25,956 nucleotides of DNA from JACCQS01 sp050999295 (GCA_050999295.1 JBPCPI010000230.1:1-25956); one strand, 5' to 3'; counted from the stretch's first letter, positions 1 to 7,601 are shown. Numbers and translations: made by a program. The notes: a model not told the origin generated them from the letters alone.

Positions 1-611
1 TGCCGCCGCAGTCGTACGGGATCCGGGTCATCTCCATCGGGATGTTCACCAAAGGGAATACCCCGGTGATCTGGCGGGGGCCGATGCTGCACCGTGCCCT
101 GCAGCAGTTCCTGGCAGATGTCCACTGGGGAGATCTCGACGTACTGCTGATGGACCTGCCGCCCGGTACCGGGGACGTGGCCATCTCGGTGGCCCAACTC
201 GTCCCGGGTGCCGAGATCCTTGTGGTCACCACCCCGCAGCAGGCGGCGGCCGAAGTGGCCGAACGCGCCGGCGCCATCGCCACCCAGACCCACCAACACG
301 TCGTTGGCGTGGTGGAGAACATGTCCTGGCTGGATCTGCCGGATGGCAGCCGGATGGACTTGTTCGGCTCGGGTGGCGGACAGCAGGTGGCCGACAAACT
401 CAGCCAGTTGCTGGGCGCTCCCGTGCCGCTGCTCGGCCAGATCCCACTCGACCCAGCGTTACGCGAATCCGGCGACTCGGGCATCCCTCTGGTGCTGAGC
501 TCGCCCGAAACCGCTGCGGCCAAGGCGTTGCGAACGGTTGCCGACGCGCTGGGCACGCGTGCGCGGGGGCTGGTCGGGCGAGCCTTGGATCTGACTCCCG
601 TACGCCGCTAG
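1..611 (+). CDS. mrp: Mrp/ApbC-family P-loop ATPase, C-terminal part
   Basis: Partial gene: the frame is open from the window edge (codons from base 3 read PPQSYGIRVISIGM) to TAG at 609-611, so the N-terminal Walker A half lies outside. The family binds and transfers iron-sulfur clusters in the cytosol as a dimeric ATPase. Visible marks are the MDLPPGTGD motif and the VVGVVENMSWL and FGSGGGQ segments typical of the family. The region after ENMSWL, where E. coli ApbC has a CxxC pair, has no cysteine here (LPDGSRMDLFG); from memory, actinobacterial Mrp proteins share this. The methionine at 42 is internal and not the start. The gene converges with tatB, which matches the Rv1229c neighbourhood of mycobacteria. 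Confidence 0.93.
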   Translation, partial: PPQSYGIRVISIGMFTKGNTPVIWRGPMLHRALQQFLADVHWGDLDVLLMDLPPGTGDVAISVAQLVPGAEILVVTTPQQAAAEVAERAGAIATQTHQHVVGVVENMSWLDLPDGSRMDLFGSGGGQQVADKLSQLLGAPVPLLGQIPLDPALRESGDSGIPLVLSSPETAAAKALRTVADALGTRARGLVGRALDLTPVRR

Positions 612-621
612 CCGTACCGAG

Positions 622-655
622 CCCTGGCGGTCAGCCGAGGCCGCCACCGCCAGGG
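622..655. terminator. Bidirectional hairpin between mrp and tatB
   Basis: CCCTGGCGG (622-630) pairs perfectly with CCGCCAGGG (647-655) around a 16-nt loop. It lies in the 48-bp gap between the convergent mrp and tatB stop codons. There is no clear U-tract, so its termination role is inferred from position and stem strength. Confidence 0.55.
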
Positions 656-659
656 TGGG

Positions 660-1046
660 TCAGGTCGCCTCGGCGTCGAACGGTGGTTCCACGCGGTACA
701 GCCCGCCTCCGGCGACGCCAGCAGGCGTCGCATTCCTGGTGTTGGGCGTACGCGAGCGGGGAGCGCCAGACCTCCGGTGGATCGTCGGAGTCTCCTCGTC
801 CTCGAGCAGATGCTTCTTGATGAAGGACCTGGGGTTCAGCGATCGCAGGTCCACATCGCGCAGATGGTCGAAGTCCGGGCCGAGTTGTTCGTGGATCTGT
901 CCGCGGGCGCCGGTGATGGTCTGCCGCAACCGCTTCAGCGCCCCTGCCGCGTCGCGGGCCAGCCCGGGAAGTCGGTCGGGTCCGAAGATGAACAGGGCGC
1001 CGAGCAGCAGCACCATAATCTCGCTCAGCCCGATCGAGTCGAACAC
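660..1046 (-). CDS. tatB: Sec-independent protein translocase subunit TatB
   Basis: 128-residue TatB, a single-pass membrane protein that with TatC recognises twin-arginine signal peptides of folded exported proteins. An N-terminal membrane helix (about residues 4-21, IGLSEIMVLLLGALFIFG) is followed by the Tat hinge GPDRLP and an amphipathic helix (LARDAAGALKRLRQTI), then a variable polar tail. The chosen start is GTG at 1046-1044, in front of FDSIGLSE, preceded on the minus strand by a purine-rich GAGAGGAAGG. The open frame runs further upstream to 1391, but that part overlaps htrA and does not look like TatB. It lies downstream of sigE-rseA-htrA, as in mycobacteria (Rv1221-Rv1224). Confidence 0.92.
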   Translation of the reverse strand: MFDSIGLSEIMVLLLGALFIFGPDRLPGLARDAAGALKRLRQTITGARGQIHEQLGPDFDHLRDVDLRSLNPRSFIKKHLLEDEETPTIHRRSGAPRSRTPNTRNATPAGVAGGGLYRVEPPFDAEAT

Positions 1047-1093
1047 CCCAGCCCTTCCTCTCCACCTGAGCCGGTACGTGCAGAGTTGGGTCC

Positions 1094-1099
1094 AATGTA
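1094..1099 (-). promoter_or_regulatory. Possible -10 box for tatB
   Basis: TACATT on the minus strand in the 124-bp htrA-tatB gap, about 47 nt before the tatB GTG. No convincing -35 element was found, so tatB may equally be transcribed from the sigE/htrA side. Confidence 0.3.
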
Positions 1100-1170
1100 A
1101 CCCGCAGCTCGGCGCTAACCGTCCTGTCCCCACACTGCCCAAGGTTCGGCTGCCGGGGATAGTCGGTTCG

Positions 1171-2607
1171 TCAGGCCTGACCGAGGACGGCTTCCACCTG
1201 CTGCGAATCGCTACCGCGAACGAACTCGATCGTGACCGTCTCCCCCGGGTCGTAGGCGTCGATGGCCACGACCAGTTCCTCGGAGCTGCGGACCTCGCGG
1301 TCACCGACCGCGATGATGACGTCCTCCTCCTGCAAGCCGGCGGAGGCCGCCGGTCCGCCGGGCTCGACGTTGTTGATCTGCGCTCCGTCACGCTCGCCGT
1401 CGGTCACCGTCTGGGCGTTGACGCCGAGCGAGGCGTGCACGGCATTACCGGTAGCGATGAGCTCCTCGGCGATCGCGCGGGCGGCATCGATGGGGATGGC
1501 GAAGCCCAGCCCGATGCTTCCGCTCTGTCCTCCGGTCCCGCCAAAGCCGGCGATCGCGGTGTTGATCCCGATGACGGCGCCAGCTGCGTCGAACAGCGCC
1601 CCGCCGGAGTTCCCGGGGTTGATCGCCGCGTCGGTCTGTACGGCGCTGATGACGGCGTCGGTGTCGGTGCCGTCTCCAGCCAAGCGCACCGGCCGGTTCA
1701 GGGCGCTGACAATGCCCGTGGTCACCGTTCCCACCAGCCCAAGTGGGGAACCGATGGCAACGACGGGATCGCCGACGACGACATCCTCGGAGGTGCCGAG
1801 GCTGGCTACGGCGAGGCCCGGCTTCTCGACCTTGAGAACTGCCAGGTCGCTGAGCGGATCCCGTCCGACGATGCGGGCCGCGGACGACGAAGAATCCGAG
1901 AACACCACCCGCAGCGTCGAGTCCGGATTGTCCGCAGCGCCGGAGACCACGTGGTTGTTGGTCAGGATGTAGCCGTCCTCCTCGACCACGACACCGGATC
2001 CGGTCCCGCCGAGGTCGCCGAAGGTGATCTCGATCGACACGACAGCGGGCAGTACCCGGTCGGCGATATCGGAGATGGATCCGGGTTCGCGGCTGACTGC
2101 ACCCTCGACAGCGGTCAACTCAGCACCCGGCTTGAACAGCGCAGACTCGCCGGCTTCCCTGGCCAATAGGTAACCGGCCGAGCCGGCGGCACCGCCCAGC
2201 ACCATGGCGAAGACCAGGCCCAACACCGCCAGCCGGATGGGTATGTCCCGGATCTTGATCCGACGTCGGCCCTGGACATCGGTGCTGATCAGCGCGTCGG
2301 GGTCGGCTTCCTCGTCGTACACGGCCCCGGTGCCGAGGCTGGCGGGGGACTGCGGGTCGCGCCACGGGTCCCGGGCGGCGTCGGCCTTCCACCAGGCCAG
2401 TGGTTTGCGGCGACGAGGCGGCTCCGAGCTGCCCGGGGCGGGTCCCAGACTCGGGTGTCCGGGACTGGGCCGTCCGAACACCCGGGCGAGAATCTCCGGT
2501 GGTGGGAGCTTGGCAGGATCGCGGCGCTGGGTCAGTCGAGGGCGGTCGGGACTGAAGGGTTCCTCGACGCCCGCGGGGCGGCCAAAGACACCCGACTGCT
2601 GATCCAC
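1171..2607 (-). CDS. htrA: HtrA/DegP-like membrane-anchored serine protease with PDZ domain
   Basis: 478-residue S1C-family protease that degrades or senses misfolded envelope proteins. A proline- and arginine-rich cytosolic N-terminus (1-120) precedes one membrane helix (about 124-148). An extracytoplasmic trypsin-like domain carries the full triad: His219 in TNNHVV, Asp254 in SDLAVLKV and Ser334 in NPGNSGG. A C-terminal PDZ domain (about 390-475) contains NNVEPGGPAASAGLQ. The start is GTG at 2607-2605, with AAGGGTG upstream. It is the next gene after rseA (78-nt gap) and corresponds to Rv1223 in the mycobacterial sigE locus, so regulation by SigE is likely but not shown by a promoter motif immediately upstream. 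Confidence 0.94.
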   Translation of the reverse strand: MDQQSGVFGRPAGVEEPFSPDRPRLTQRRDPAKLPPPEILARVFGRPSPGHPSLGPAPGSSEPPRRRKPLAWWKADAARDPWRDPQSPASLGTGAVYDEEADPDALISTDVQGRRRIKIRDIPIRLAVLGLVFAMVLGGAAGSAGYLLAREAGESALFKPGAELTAVEGAVSREPGSISDIADRVLPAVVSIEITFGDLGGTGSGVVVEEDGYILTNNHVVSGAADNPDSTLRVVFSDSSSSAARIVGRDPLSDLAVLKVEKPGLAVASLGTSEDVVVGDPVVAIGSPLGLVGTVTTGIVSALNRPVRLAGDGTDTDAVISAVQTDAAINPGNSGGALFDAAGAVIGINTAIAGFGGTGGQSGSIGLGFAIPIDAARAIAEELIATGNAVHASLGVNAQTVTDGERDGAQINNVEPGGPAASAGLQEEDVIIAVGDREVRSSEELVVAIDAYDPGETVTIEFVRGSDSQQVEAVLGQA

Positions 2608-2685
2608 TCGATCACCCTTGCTGAGCAGCCGTGAAGTCCGCGTCAGGTACGGCGCAGCCGCTATCCCGTGACGCAGGCGCCGAGA

Positions 2686-3042
2686 TCAGCGCAGTCGGAA
2701 GGCCCCGCGGCCAGATCCCGGCGGGGGCGGCGTAGCGGGCGGCGAGGTGGAGGCGAACATCAGCGATCCGCCCTGCAGTGCCATCACCGCATCGTTCATG
2801 CCCGGTGCCATGTCCGCGGTGAACGGTATTTCGGTCAGCCGGGACAGCAAGGTCGCTGGCAGCAGTGGTCCGGCCGAGCCGAACAGAGCGGTCTTGGCCT
2901 CAACCTGTGCGGCGACGGCCGCCGCGCACTCCGCGCATCGACTGAGATGGTGGCGCGCCCGGGCAGCCGCTGCACCGGAGAGTTCGTTGTCGACCAAGGC
3001 TGCCATGGCCTCCGTCGCCAGGTGCATCTCCCCCCAGCTCAC
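2686..3042 (-). CDS. rseA: Zinc-type anti-sigma factor (RseA/RsrA-like)
   Basis: 118-residue soluble anti-sigma factor. The ZAS zinc motif is HxxxCxxC (His32, Cys36, Cys39), with His7 as the probable fourth ligand; the helix between them should bind the sigma factor. The second half is Ala/Pro/Gly-rich with no membrane helix, so the protein is cytosolic. Its GTG start (3042-3040) overlaps the TGA of the sigma factor gene, forming GTGA; this coupling typically keeps sigma and anti-sigma stoichiometry. It corresponds in position to Rv1222 (RseA), the antagonist of mycobacterial SigE. Confidence 0.9.
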   Translation of the reverse strand: MSWGEMHLATEAMAALVDNELSGAAAARARHHLSRCAECAAAVAAQVEAKTALFGSAGPLLPATLLSRLTEIPFTADMAPGMNDAVMALQGGSLMFASTSPPATPPPPGSGRGAFRLR

Positions 3043-3713
3043 GAGATCCCTCCGGTGGCCAGTGCGGTCCGACCCCGGCCGGGGGCCAGGTGTGCCAGCG
3101 CGGCCCGGAGCTGGACCCGGCCACGGTGAATGCGGCTGCGCACCGTACCCAGCTTGATGTCGAGGGTGGCGGCGATCTCCTCGTACGTCAGACCCTCGAT
3201 GTCACAGAGCACCACCGGCACCCGGAACTCCGGCGAGAGCGCATCGAGCGCCTCCTGCACCTGAGGATCGAAGTGCGTATCGGCGTAGACCTGCTCTGGG
3301 CTGGGGCCGGTACTGGGTAGCCGTTCGGCGTCGTCGGGAAGGGCCTCGAAACGCACCCGCTGCCGACGACGAACCATGTCCAGGAAGAGGTTCGTGGTGA
3401 TCCGGTGCAGCCAGCCCTCGAAGGTGCCGGGCTGGTAGTTGGCCAGCGACCGGAAGACCCGGACAAAGGTCTCCTGGGTGAGGTCCTCGGCGTCCTGGGC
3501 ATTGCCGGACAACCGGTAGGCCAGTCGATAGACCCGCGCGGAGTGTTGGCGGACTACCTCGTCCCAGGTCGGCGGTGTCCAGCCGGCGGCGACGTTCAGT
3601 CCCCCATCGACTGCCTCGCCAGCCTCGCCAGCCCTCACCGGCTCCGCCGAAATTCCCGCCGAGCCAGTGCTGCCGGAGTCGTTCACCACACCAGGATCCC
3701 ATGCCTGCGCCAC
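3039..3713 (-). CDS. sigE: ECF RNA polymerase sigma factor, SigE type
   Basis: ECF sigma factor directing transcription of envelope-stress genes. Region 2 (WDEVVRQHSARVYRLAYRL, then DAEDLTQETFVRVFRSL) and region 4 (LSPEFRVPVVLCDIEGLTYE, then IAATLDIKLGTVRSRIHRG) are complete. The frame is open back to 3812, but that part overlaps the divergent methyltransferase and lies upstream of the likely promoter. I chose GTG 3713-3711 (224 residues), 9 nt after the -10 motif, which would give a leaderless or nearly leaderless mRNA. GTG codons at 3689 or 3686 are alternatives. The gene is coupled to rseA by a GTGA overlap, with htrA and tatB following. Confidence 0.9.
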   Translation of the reverse strand: MAQAWDPGVVNDSGSTGSAGISAEPVRAGEAGEAVDGGLNVAAGWTPPTWDEVVRQHSARVYRLAYRLSGNAQDAEDLTQETFVRVFRSLANYQPGTFEGWLHRITTNLFLDMVRRRQRVRFEALPDDAERLPSTGPSPEQVYADTHFDPQVQEALDALSPEFRVPVVLCDIEGLTYEEIAATLDIKLGTVRSRIHRGRVQLRAALAHLAPGRGRTALATGGIS

Positions 3714-3719
3714 ATGGAA

Positions 3720-3748
3720 GACAACGCCTCGGAAACGATACGTGTTCC
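3720..3748 (-). promoter_or_regulatory. ECF-type promoter upstream of sigE
   Basis: On the minus strand GGAAC (RC of 3744-3748) is followed after 17 nt by CGTT in CGTTGTC (RC of 3720-3726). This matches the GGAAC/CGTT pattern known for SigE/SigH-type ECF sigma factors and implies autoregulation. The start site would fall near 3713-3715, at the chosen GTG. Confidence 0.72.
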
Positions 3749-3751
3749 CCC

Positions 3752-3757
3752 TAGGCT
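3752..3757 (+). promoter_or_regulatory. -10 box of the O-methyltransferase gene
   Basis: TAGGCT lies 6 nt before the GTG start at 3764 with no Shine-Dalgarno sequence between, which suggests a leaderless transcript. It abuts the divergent sigE promoter. Confidence 0.55.
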
Positions 3758-3763
3758 TCTCCG

Positions 3764-4381
3764 GTGTCCACTGCTGCCTTCGCCGATCTGGTTGCTGGCG
3801 AGCCGCCGGCAATCGCCAGCGCCCGTGCGCACGCGGCCGAGGTGGGCTGCCCGGCTATCGCGCCGGCGGTGGGCAGCGCGTTGGCCGCCCTGGCCTCGGC
3901 GGTGAACGCACGTGCCGTCGTCGAGATCGGCACTGGAGCGGGTGTGTCGACCCTGTGGCTGCTCAGGGGCATGCGCCCCGACGGTGTGCTGACCTCGGTG
4001 GACTTCGACGGGGAGCATCAGCGGGTCGCTCGGCTGGCCCTTTCCGAGGCCGAGGTCCCGACCGCGCGGGCCAGGCTGATCAACGGATCGGCTTCCGATG
4101 TCCTTCCGCGACTGGCCGATGGCGGCTATGACCTGATTCTGTGCGACGCGGCTCCGAGTCAATACCTGGACTACCTGGCCCATCTACGCCGAGTGCTGCG
4201 ACCGCGCGGGATCCTCGCCTGGCACGGCTTGCTCTGGCGGGAGCGGGTCACCGACCGATCCGCACGAGACGCCGATACCGTGGCCTGGCGTGATCTGCTG
4301 GCGACCCTCAAGGCCGAGGACATGGTACGTACGACTGTCCTCCCGGTCGGCGACGGCCTGCTGATCGCCGTCCCCACCTGA
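3764..4381 (+). CDS. O-methyltransferase, family 3 type
   Basis: 205-residue SAM-dependent methyltransferase with a Rossmann fold. Motif I is VVEIGTGAGVS (about residues 52-62) and the acidic end of strand 2 is SVDFDGEHQR. It resembles Rv1220c, which also sits divergently next to sigE. The catechol O-methyltransferase type usually has IDADK and a later DN pair that hold a divalent metal; here these read CDAAP and AWHGLLW, so the usual metal site is incomplete and the substrate cannot be guessed. GTG is the start because it follows a -10 box by 6 nt. Convergent with glgC, whose stop is 56 nt away; the gap holds only a weak CTCACCC/GGGCGAG stem. Confidence 0.85.
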   Translation: MSTAAFADLVAGEPPAIASARAHAAEVGCPAIAPAVGSALAALASAVNARAVVEIGTGAGVSTLWLLRGMRPDGVLTSVDFDGEHQRVARLALSEAEVPTARARLINGSASDVLPRLADGGYDLILCDAAPSQYLDYLAHLRRVLRPRGILAWHGLLWRERVTDRSARDADTVAWRDLLATLKAEDMVRTTVLPVGDGLLIAVPT

Positions 4382-4437
4382 GCTAACTGCCTCACCCCAG
4401 CCAAGGAGTGGGCGAGCTGGCGCCTTCCTCGCGCTTC

Positions 4438-5661
4438 CTAGTCTGGCGAGGCGACTGCTCCCTTGCCCAGAACGACGACACCGCCTGGTGAGAGGTGATA
4501 GCGCTCGGCGTCGCGTACCGGATCCACGCCGATCTTCGCCCCGGCCGCAACGACGACGTTCTTGTCCAGGATCGCCCTGCGGATCACCGCACCGGGTCCC
4601 ACCGTCACGTTGTCCATCAGCACGCTGTCCACGACTTCGCAGCCCGACGCGAGGCGGCAACCGGGTGAGATGACCGACCCCGACACCTTCCCACCGGAGA
4701 TGATGACTCCCGCGCCGACGATCGAGTCACCTGCTCGGCCCCCTTCCACGAACTTGGCCGGCGGGAACTGGGGGGGATTGGTGAAGATCGGCCACCGTCG
4801 GTTGTAGAGATTGAAGATCGGGTGCACCGAGACGAGGTCGGTGTGGGCGTCGTAGTAGGTGTCCAGGGTCCCGACATCGCGCCAGTACCCCTTGTCGCGT
4901 TCGGTCTCACCGGGCACGACGTTGTCCTTGAAGTCATAGACCCGAGCCGCTCCCGAGGCCGTGAGCAACGGGATGATGTTGCCCCCCATGTCGTGTAGCG
5001 AGTTCCCGTCAGCCGCGTCTGCGCGAAGAGCATCGAGTAAGGCCTCGGTGGTGAACACGTAGTTGCCCATCGAGGCGAAGACCTCCTCCGGGCGGTCCGG
5101 CAAACCGGGCGGGTCGGCCGGCTTCTCCAAGAACCGTTCGATCCTGCCCTCGGTGTCGGTGTCGATGACCCCGAATTGTGATGCCTCGGATCGGGGCACG
5201 CGAATGCCGGCCACCGTCACCCCGGCACCGGTGTCGATGTGCTGCTGGACCATCTGGCGGGGGTCCATGCGGTAGACGTGGTCGGCGCCGAAGACCACGA
5301 CATGATCCGGCGCGTCGTCATAGACCAGGTTGAGACTCTGGTAGATCGCGTCGGCGCTGCCGGTGAACCAGCGCGGGCCGAGCCGCTGCTGGGCCGGCAC
5401 CGGCGTCACATAGTTGCCGAGCACGGTCGACATCCGCCAGGTCATAGTGATGTGCCGGTCCAGGGAGTGGCTCTTGTACTGGGTCAACACGCACAGCCGT
5501 AGATATCCGCCGTTGGCCAGGTTGGATAGGACGAAGTCGATGAGCCGGTAGTTACCCCCGAACGGGACGGCTGGCTTGGCCCGGTCCTCGGTGAGCGGCC
5601 AGAGCCGTTTGCCCTCGCCACCGGCGAGCACGATGCCCAGGACGCGCGCATCACCAGCCAT
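4438..5661 (-). CDS. glgC: Glucose-1-phosphate adenylyltransferase
   Basis: 407 residues, normal for the family. It makes ADP-glucose from glucose-1-phosphate and ATP, the activated donor for glycogen or alpha-glucan. Near the N-terminus are the nucleotide-binding AGGEGKRLWPLTEDRAKP (residues 13-30), then FGADHVYRMD, the sugar-phosphate motif RFLEKPADPP, and a C-terminal left-handed beta-helix (GDSIVGAGVIISGGKVSGSV and following). The start is ATG 5661-5659: 24 additional open codons upstream overlap glgA and lack family sequence. A TAGATT box 7 nt ahead suggests leaderless expression. It is divergent from glgA, the enzyme that uses its product, as in Rv1213/Rv1212c. Confidence 0.96.
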   Translation of the reverse strand: MAGDARVLGIVLAGGEGKRLWPLTEDRAKPAVPFGGNYRLIDFVLSNLANGGYLRLCVLTQYKSHSLDRHITMTWRMSTVLGNYVTPVPAQQRLGPRWFTGSADAIYQSLNLVYDDAPDHVVVFGADHVYRMDPRQMVQQHIDTGAGVTVAGIRVPRSEASQFGVIDTDTEGRIERFLEKPADPPGLPDRPEEVFASMGNYVFTTEALLDALRADAADGNSLHDMGGNIIPLLTASGAARVYDFKDNVVPGETERDKGYWRDVGTLDTYYDAHTDLVSVHPIFNLYNRRWPIFTNPPQFPPAKFVEGGRAGDSIVGAGVIISGGKVSGSVISPGCRLASGCEVVDSVLMDNVTVGPGAVIRRAILDKNVVVAAGAKIGVDPVRDAERYHLSPGGVVVLGKGAVASPD

Positions 5662-5668
5662 GGGCCCG

Positions 5669-5674
5669 AATCTA
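5669..5674 (-). promoter_or_regulatory. -10 box of glgC
   Basis: TAGATT on the minus strand, 7 nt before the glgC ATG, with no ribosome binding site between. It shares a 38-bp intergenic gap with the glgA promoter. Confidence 0.55.
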
Positions 5675-5685
5675 GTGGTCAGGAA

Positions 5686-5691
5686 TAGGCT
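5686..5691 (+). promoter_or_regulatory. -10 box of glgA
   Basis: TAGGCT, 8 nt before the glgA GTG at 5700; a leaderless transcript is likely. It faces away from the glgC box, which ends 11 nt to the left. Confidence 0.5.
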
Positions 5692-5699
5692 CGGCAGCC

Positions 5700-6866
5700 G
5701 TGCGCGTCGGGATACTGACCAAGGAGTTCCCACCGGATGTCTACGGCGGCGCGGGGGTGCATGTCGAACACCTCGTGGCGGCCTTGCGGACGGTTCCGAA
5801 CCTCGACGTGGACGTGCATTGCTTCGGTGCTCCCCGGCCGGACGCCTACGCCCACGACGTGCCGGCCGAACTCAGCACCGCCAACTCCGCCCTGCAGGCC
5901 CTCGGGGCAGATCTGTCCATTGCCGACGCGGTTGCCAACTGCGATGTCCTGCACTCGCATACCTGGTACGCCAACTTCGCGGGATTTCTCGGTTCGATGC
6001 TCCACGGGGCACCGCACATCGTCTCGGCACACTCGCTGGAACCTCGACGGCCGTGGAAGGCCGAACAACTCGGCGGGGGGTACCGGATTTCCTCCTATGT
6101 GGAACGGGCGACCTACGAGGCGGCGGCGGCGGTGATCGCGGTTAGTCGCGGCATGCGCGAGGACATCCTGGACTGCTACCCCGATCTGGACCCCAACAAG
6201 GTGCAGGTCATCTACAACGGCGTCGACGCGCAAGCGTACGCACCGACCCCCGACACCGACGCCCTGCTCCGGCGTGGCATTGATCCCGATCGGCCCTACG
6301 TGATCTTCGTGGGTCGGATCACCCGCCAGAAAGGGGTCATCCACCTCGTCAATGCGGCGCGGGCCTTGCCCCCGTACGCCCAGTTGATCCTCTGTGCCGG
6401 TGCCGCGGACACCGCCGAACTCGGGGCCGAGGTGGCAGCGGGCGTGGCGGCATTGCAACAGGAACGCACCGGCGTCGTGTGGATCGAGGAGATGTTGCCA
6501 CGCGCGGACGTCGTGAGCTTGCTGAGCCAGGCAACCCTGTTCTGCTGCCCCTCGGTGTATGAACCGCTGGGCATCGTCAACCTCGAAGCTGCGGCCTGCG
6601 CGACGGCGGTGGTGGCCAGTGACGTCGGTGGAATCCCCGAAGTTGTCTCCGACGGTCAGACCGGCCTGCTCGTCCACTACGACGCGGCGGATCCCCGCAG
6701 GTTCGAGGCTGACCTCGCAGCGCGGATGACCGAACTACTCACCGACCCCCAGCGAGCCGCTGCCATGGGCGCTCGCGGGCGCGCGCGGGTGGTCCGGGAA
6801 TTCGGTTGGCCGGCGATCGCCAGCCGTACCGCGGAGGTCTATCGAGGCGCCCTGTCGGGGTCATGA
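5700..6866 (+). CDS. glgA: GT4 glycosyltransferase: glycogen synthase / maltose-1-phosphate synthase
   Basis: 388-residue GT-B enzyme of the actinobacterial GlgA type (mycobacterial orthologue Rv1212c, also called GlgM, which uses ADP-glucose and glucose-1-phosphate to form maltose-1-phosphate). The N-terminal KEFPPDVYGGAGVHVEHL is the acceptor-side loop, FVGRITRQKGV opens the second Rossmann domain, and YEPLGIVNLEAAAC carries the GT4 EX7E donor motif, followed by SDVGGIPEVV. Paired divergently with glgC. Whether the product is glycogen directly or maltose-1-phosphate for the GlgE route cannot be decided here; no glgE, treS or glgB is in the window. Confidence 0.93.
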   Translation: MRVGILTKEFPPDVYGGAGVHVEHLVAALRTVPNLDVDVHCFGAPRPDAYAHDVPAELSTANSALQALGADLSIADAVANCDVLHSHTWYANFAGFLGSMLHGAPHIVSAHSLEPRRPWKAEQLGGGYRISSYVERATYEAAAAVIAVSRGMREDILDCYPDLDPNKVQVIYNGVDAQAYAPTPDTDALLRRGIDPDRPYVIFVGRITRQKGVIHLVNAARALPPYAQLILCAGAADTAELGAEVAAGVAALQQERTGVVWIEEMLPRADVVSLLSQATLFCCPSVYEPLGIVNLEAAACATAVVASDVGGIPEVVSDGQTGLLVHYDAADPRRFEADLAARMTELLTDPQRAAAMGARGRARVVREFGWPAIASRTAEVYRGALSGS

Positions 6867-6897
6867 GAGTCTGGATCGATCGGATCAAACACTCTCA
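6864..6897 (+). terminator. Weak hairpin overlapping the glgA stop
   Basis: TGAGAGT (6864-6870, including the stop codon) pairs with ACTCTCA (6891-6897) around a 20-nt loop that contains ATCGAT. It could attenuate read-through into the next gene, but there is no U-tract. Confidence 0.3.
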
Positions 6898-6913
6898 GAG
6901 AGGCATCTGAACA

Positions 6914-7141
6914 ATGGGGACGTTCGACAATCTGAAAGGCAAGGTCAGCGATCTCGTCGACAGCAACAGCGACAAGATCGCCGAAGGCATGGACAAGGCA
7001 GGCGAGTTTCTCGACTCCAAGACCGGCGGCCAGCACACGGACAAGATCGAGACCGGCAAGGACAAGCTCAGGGACGCACTGGAGGGGCTGGACGGAAAGA
7101 ACGACGATTTCCCGCCGACCCCACCTCCGTCAGCGCGCTGA
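6914..7141 (+). CDS. MT0933/Rv0909-like small protein (annotated antitoxin family)
   Basis: 75-residue charged, helical protein. The N-terminal pattern MGTFDNLKGKVSDLVDSN, then KIAEGMDKAGEFLDSKTGGQ, is that of the MT0933-like antitoxin family (Rv0909 in M. tuberculosis), with the conserved KAGxFxDxKTGGQ segment. The tail is proline-rich (DDFPPTPPPSAR). GAGAGG 10 nt upstream serves as ribosome binding site. No toxin-like gene (Rv0910-type SRPBCC) is next to it; the nearest SRPBCC gene is 3.5 kb away on the other strand. It may therefore be an orphan or have another role, and the antitoxin label should be treated as a family name. Confidence 0.7.
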   Translation: MGTFDNLKGKVSDLVDSNSDKIAEGMDKAGEFLDSKTGGQHTDKIETGKDKLRDALEGLDGKNDDFPPTPPPSAR

Positions 7142-7212
7142 CCAGCCAGCCTGAGCGAGGGCGCCGGCGCACCCCGACTGACCGGCAGCACTGCTCGGGA
7201 CTGACAGCCGAA

Positions 7213-7250
7213 AGCCCCGGCAGGCGCACATTCTCGCGCCTCCCCGGGCT
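7213..7250. terminator. Hairpin terminator between convergent small genes
   Basis: AGCCCCGGCAGGCGC (7213-7227) pairs with GCGCCTCCCCGGGCT (7236-7250) with two mismatches and an 8-nt loop. On the minus strand it is followed by TTT. It sits between the MT0933-like gene and the DUF3117 gene and can serve both. Confidence 0.6.
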
Positions 7251-7274
7251 CTGATCGGCCGGACCAAGTCAGGG

Positions 7275-7442
7275 TCAGCCGGTGGCGCCTTTGAGCGCCT
7301 CCGACAGCGCGGTGGCCTCGTCGGGCGACATCTCTACGACCAACCTGCCGCCGCCTTCGAGCGGAACGCGCATCACGATGCCGCGCCCCTCTTTTGTGAC
7401 CTCGAGCGGGCCCTCGCCGTCCCGCGGCTTCATCGCCGCCAT
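7275..7442 (-). CDS. DUF3117 protein (Rv1211-like)
   Basis: 55-residue protein encoded on the minus strand, beginning MAAMKPRDGEGPLEVTKEGR and ending EALKGATG. This is the nearly invariant actinobacterial DUF3117 family (Rv1211), reported in mycobacteria as a calmodulin-like protein; its function here is unknown. The ATG (7442-7440) is preceded by AAAGGAGG, the best Shine-Dalgarno sequence in the window, which settles the start and suggests strong translation. It stands next to glgA and tagA in M. tuberculosis; here an enoyl-CoA hydratase and a gamma-glutamyltransferase separate it from tagA. Confidence 0.93.
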   Translation of the reverse strand: MAAMKPRDGEGPLEVTKEGRGIVMRVPLEGGGRLVVEMSPDEATALSEALKGATG

Positions 7443-7601
7443 GCGTGCCTCCTTTGCCCCGCCGTTCCCGCGGCAGAATTCGACGCGGGGCAGCTATCTG
7501 GCTTGACTGTTGCCCATTATCTTCCCGCATCGGCTCGCGAGGACACATCGCGGGGCTCCGCTAGCGTGAGTACACCAGGCAGCCAGGCAAGGGAGACGAC
7601 G

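Noticed and set aside
655..2169. 504-codon plus-strand open frame across tatB and htrA
   Set aside because: It is antisense to two clearly recognised genes, has no domain, and long shadow frames are common at this GC content.
3714..3812. N-terminal extension of sigE to 3812
   Set aside because: It would overlap the methyltransferase gene and start upstream of the ECF promoter.
5679..6677. 332-codon minus-strand frame opposite glgA
   Set aside because: Shadow of glgA; no motif and no ribosome binding site.
7503..7531. TTGACT as a -35 for the enoyl-CoA hydratase gene
   Set aside because: No acceptable -10 box at 16-18 bp spacing; left unassigned.
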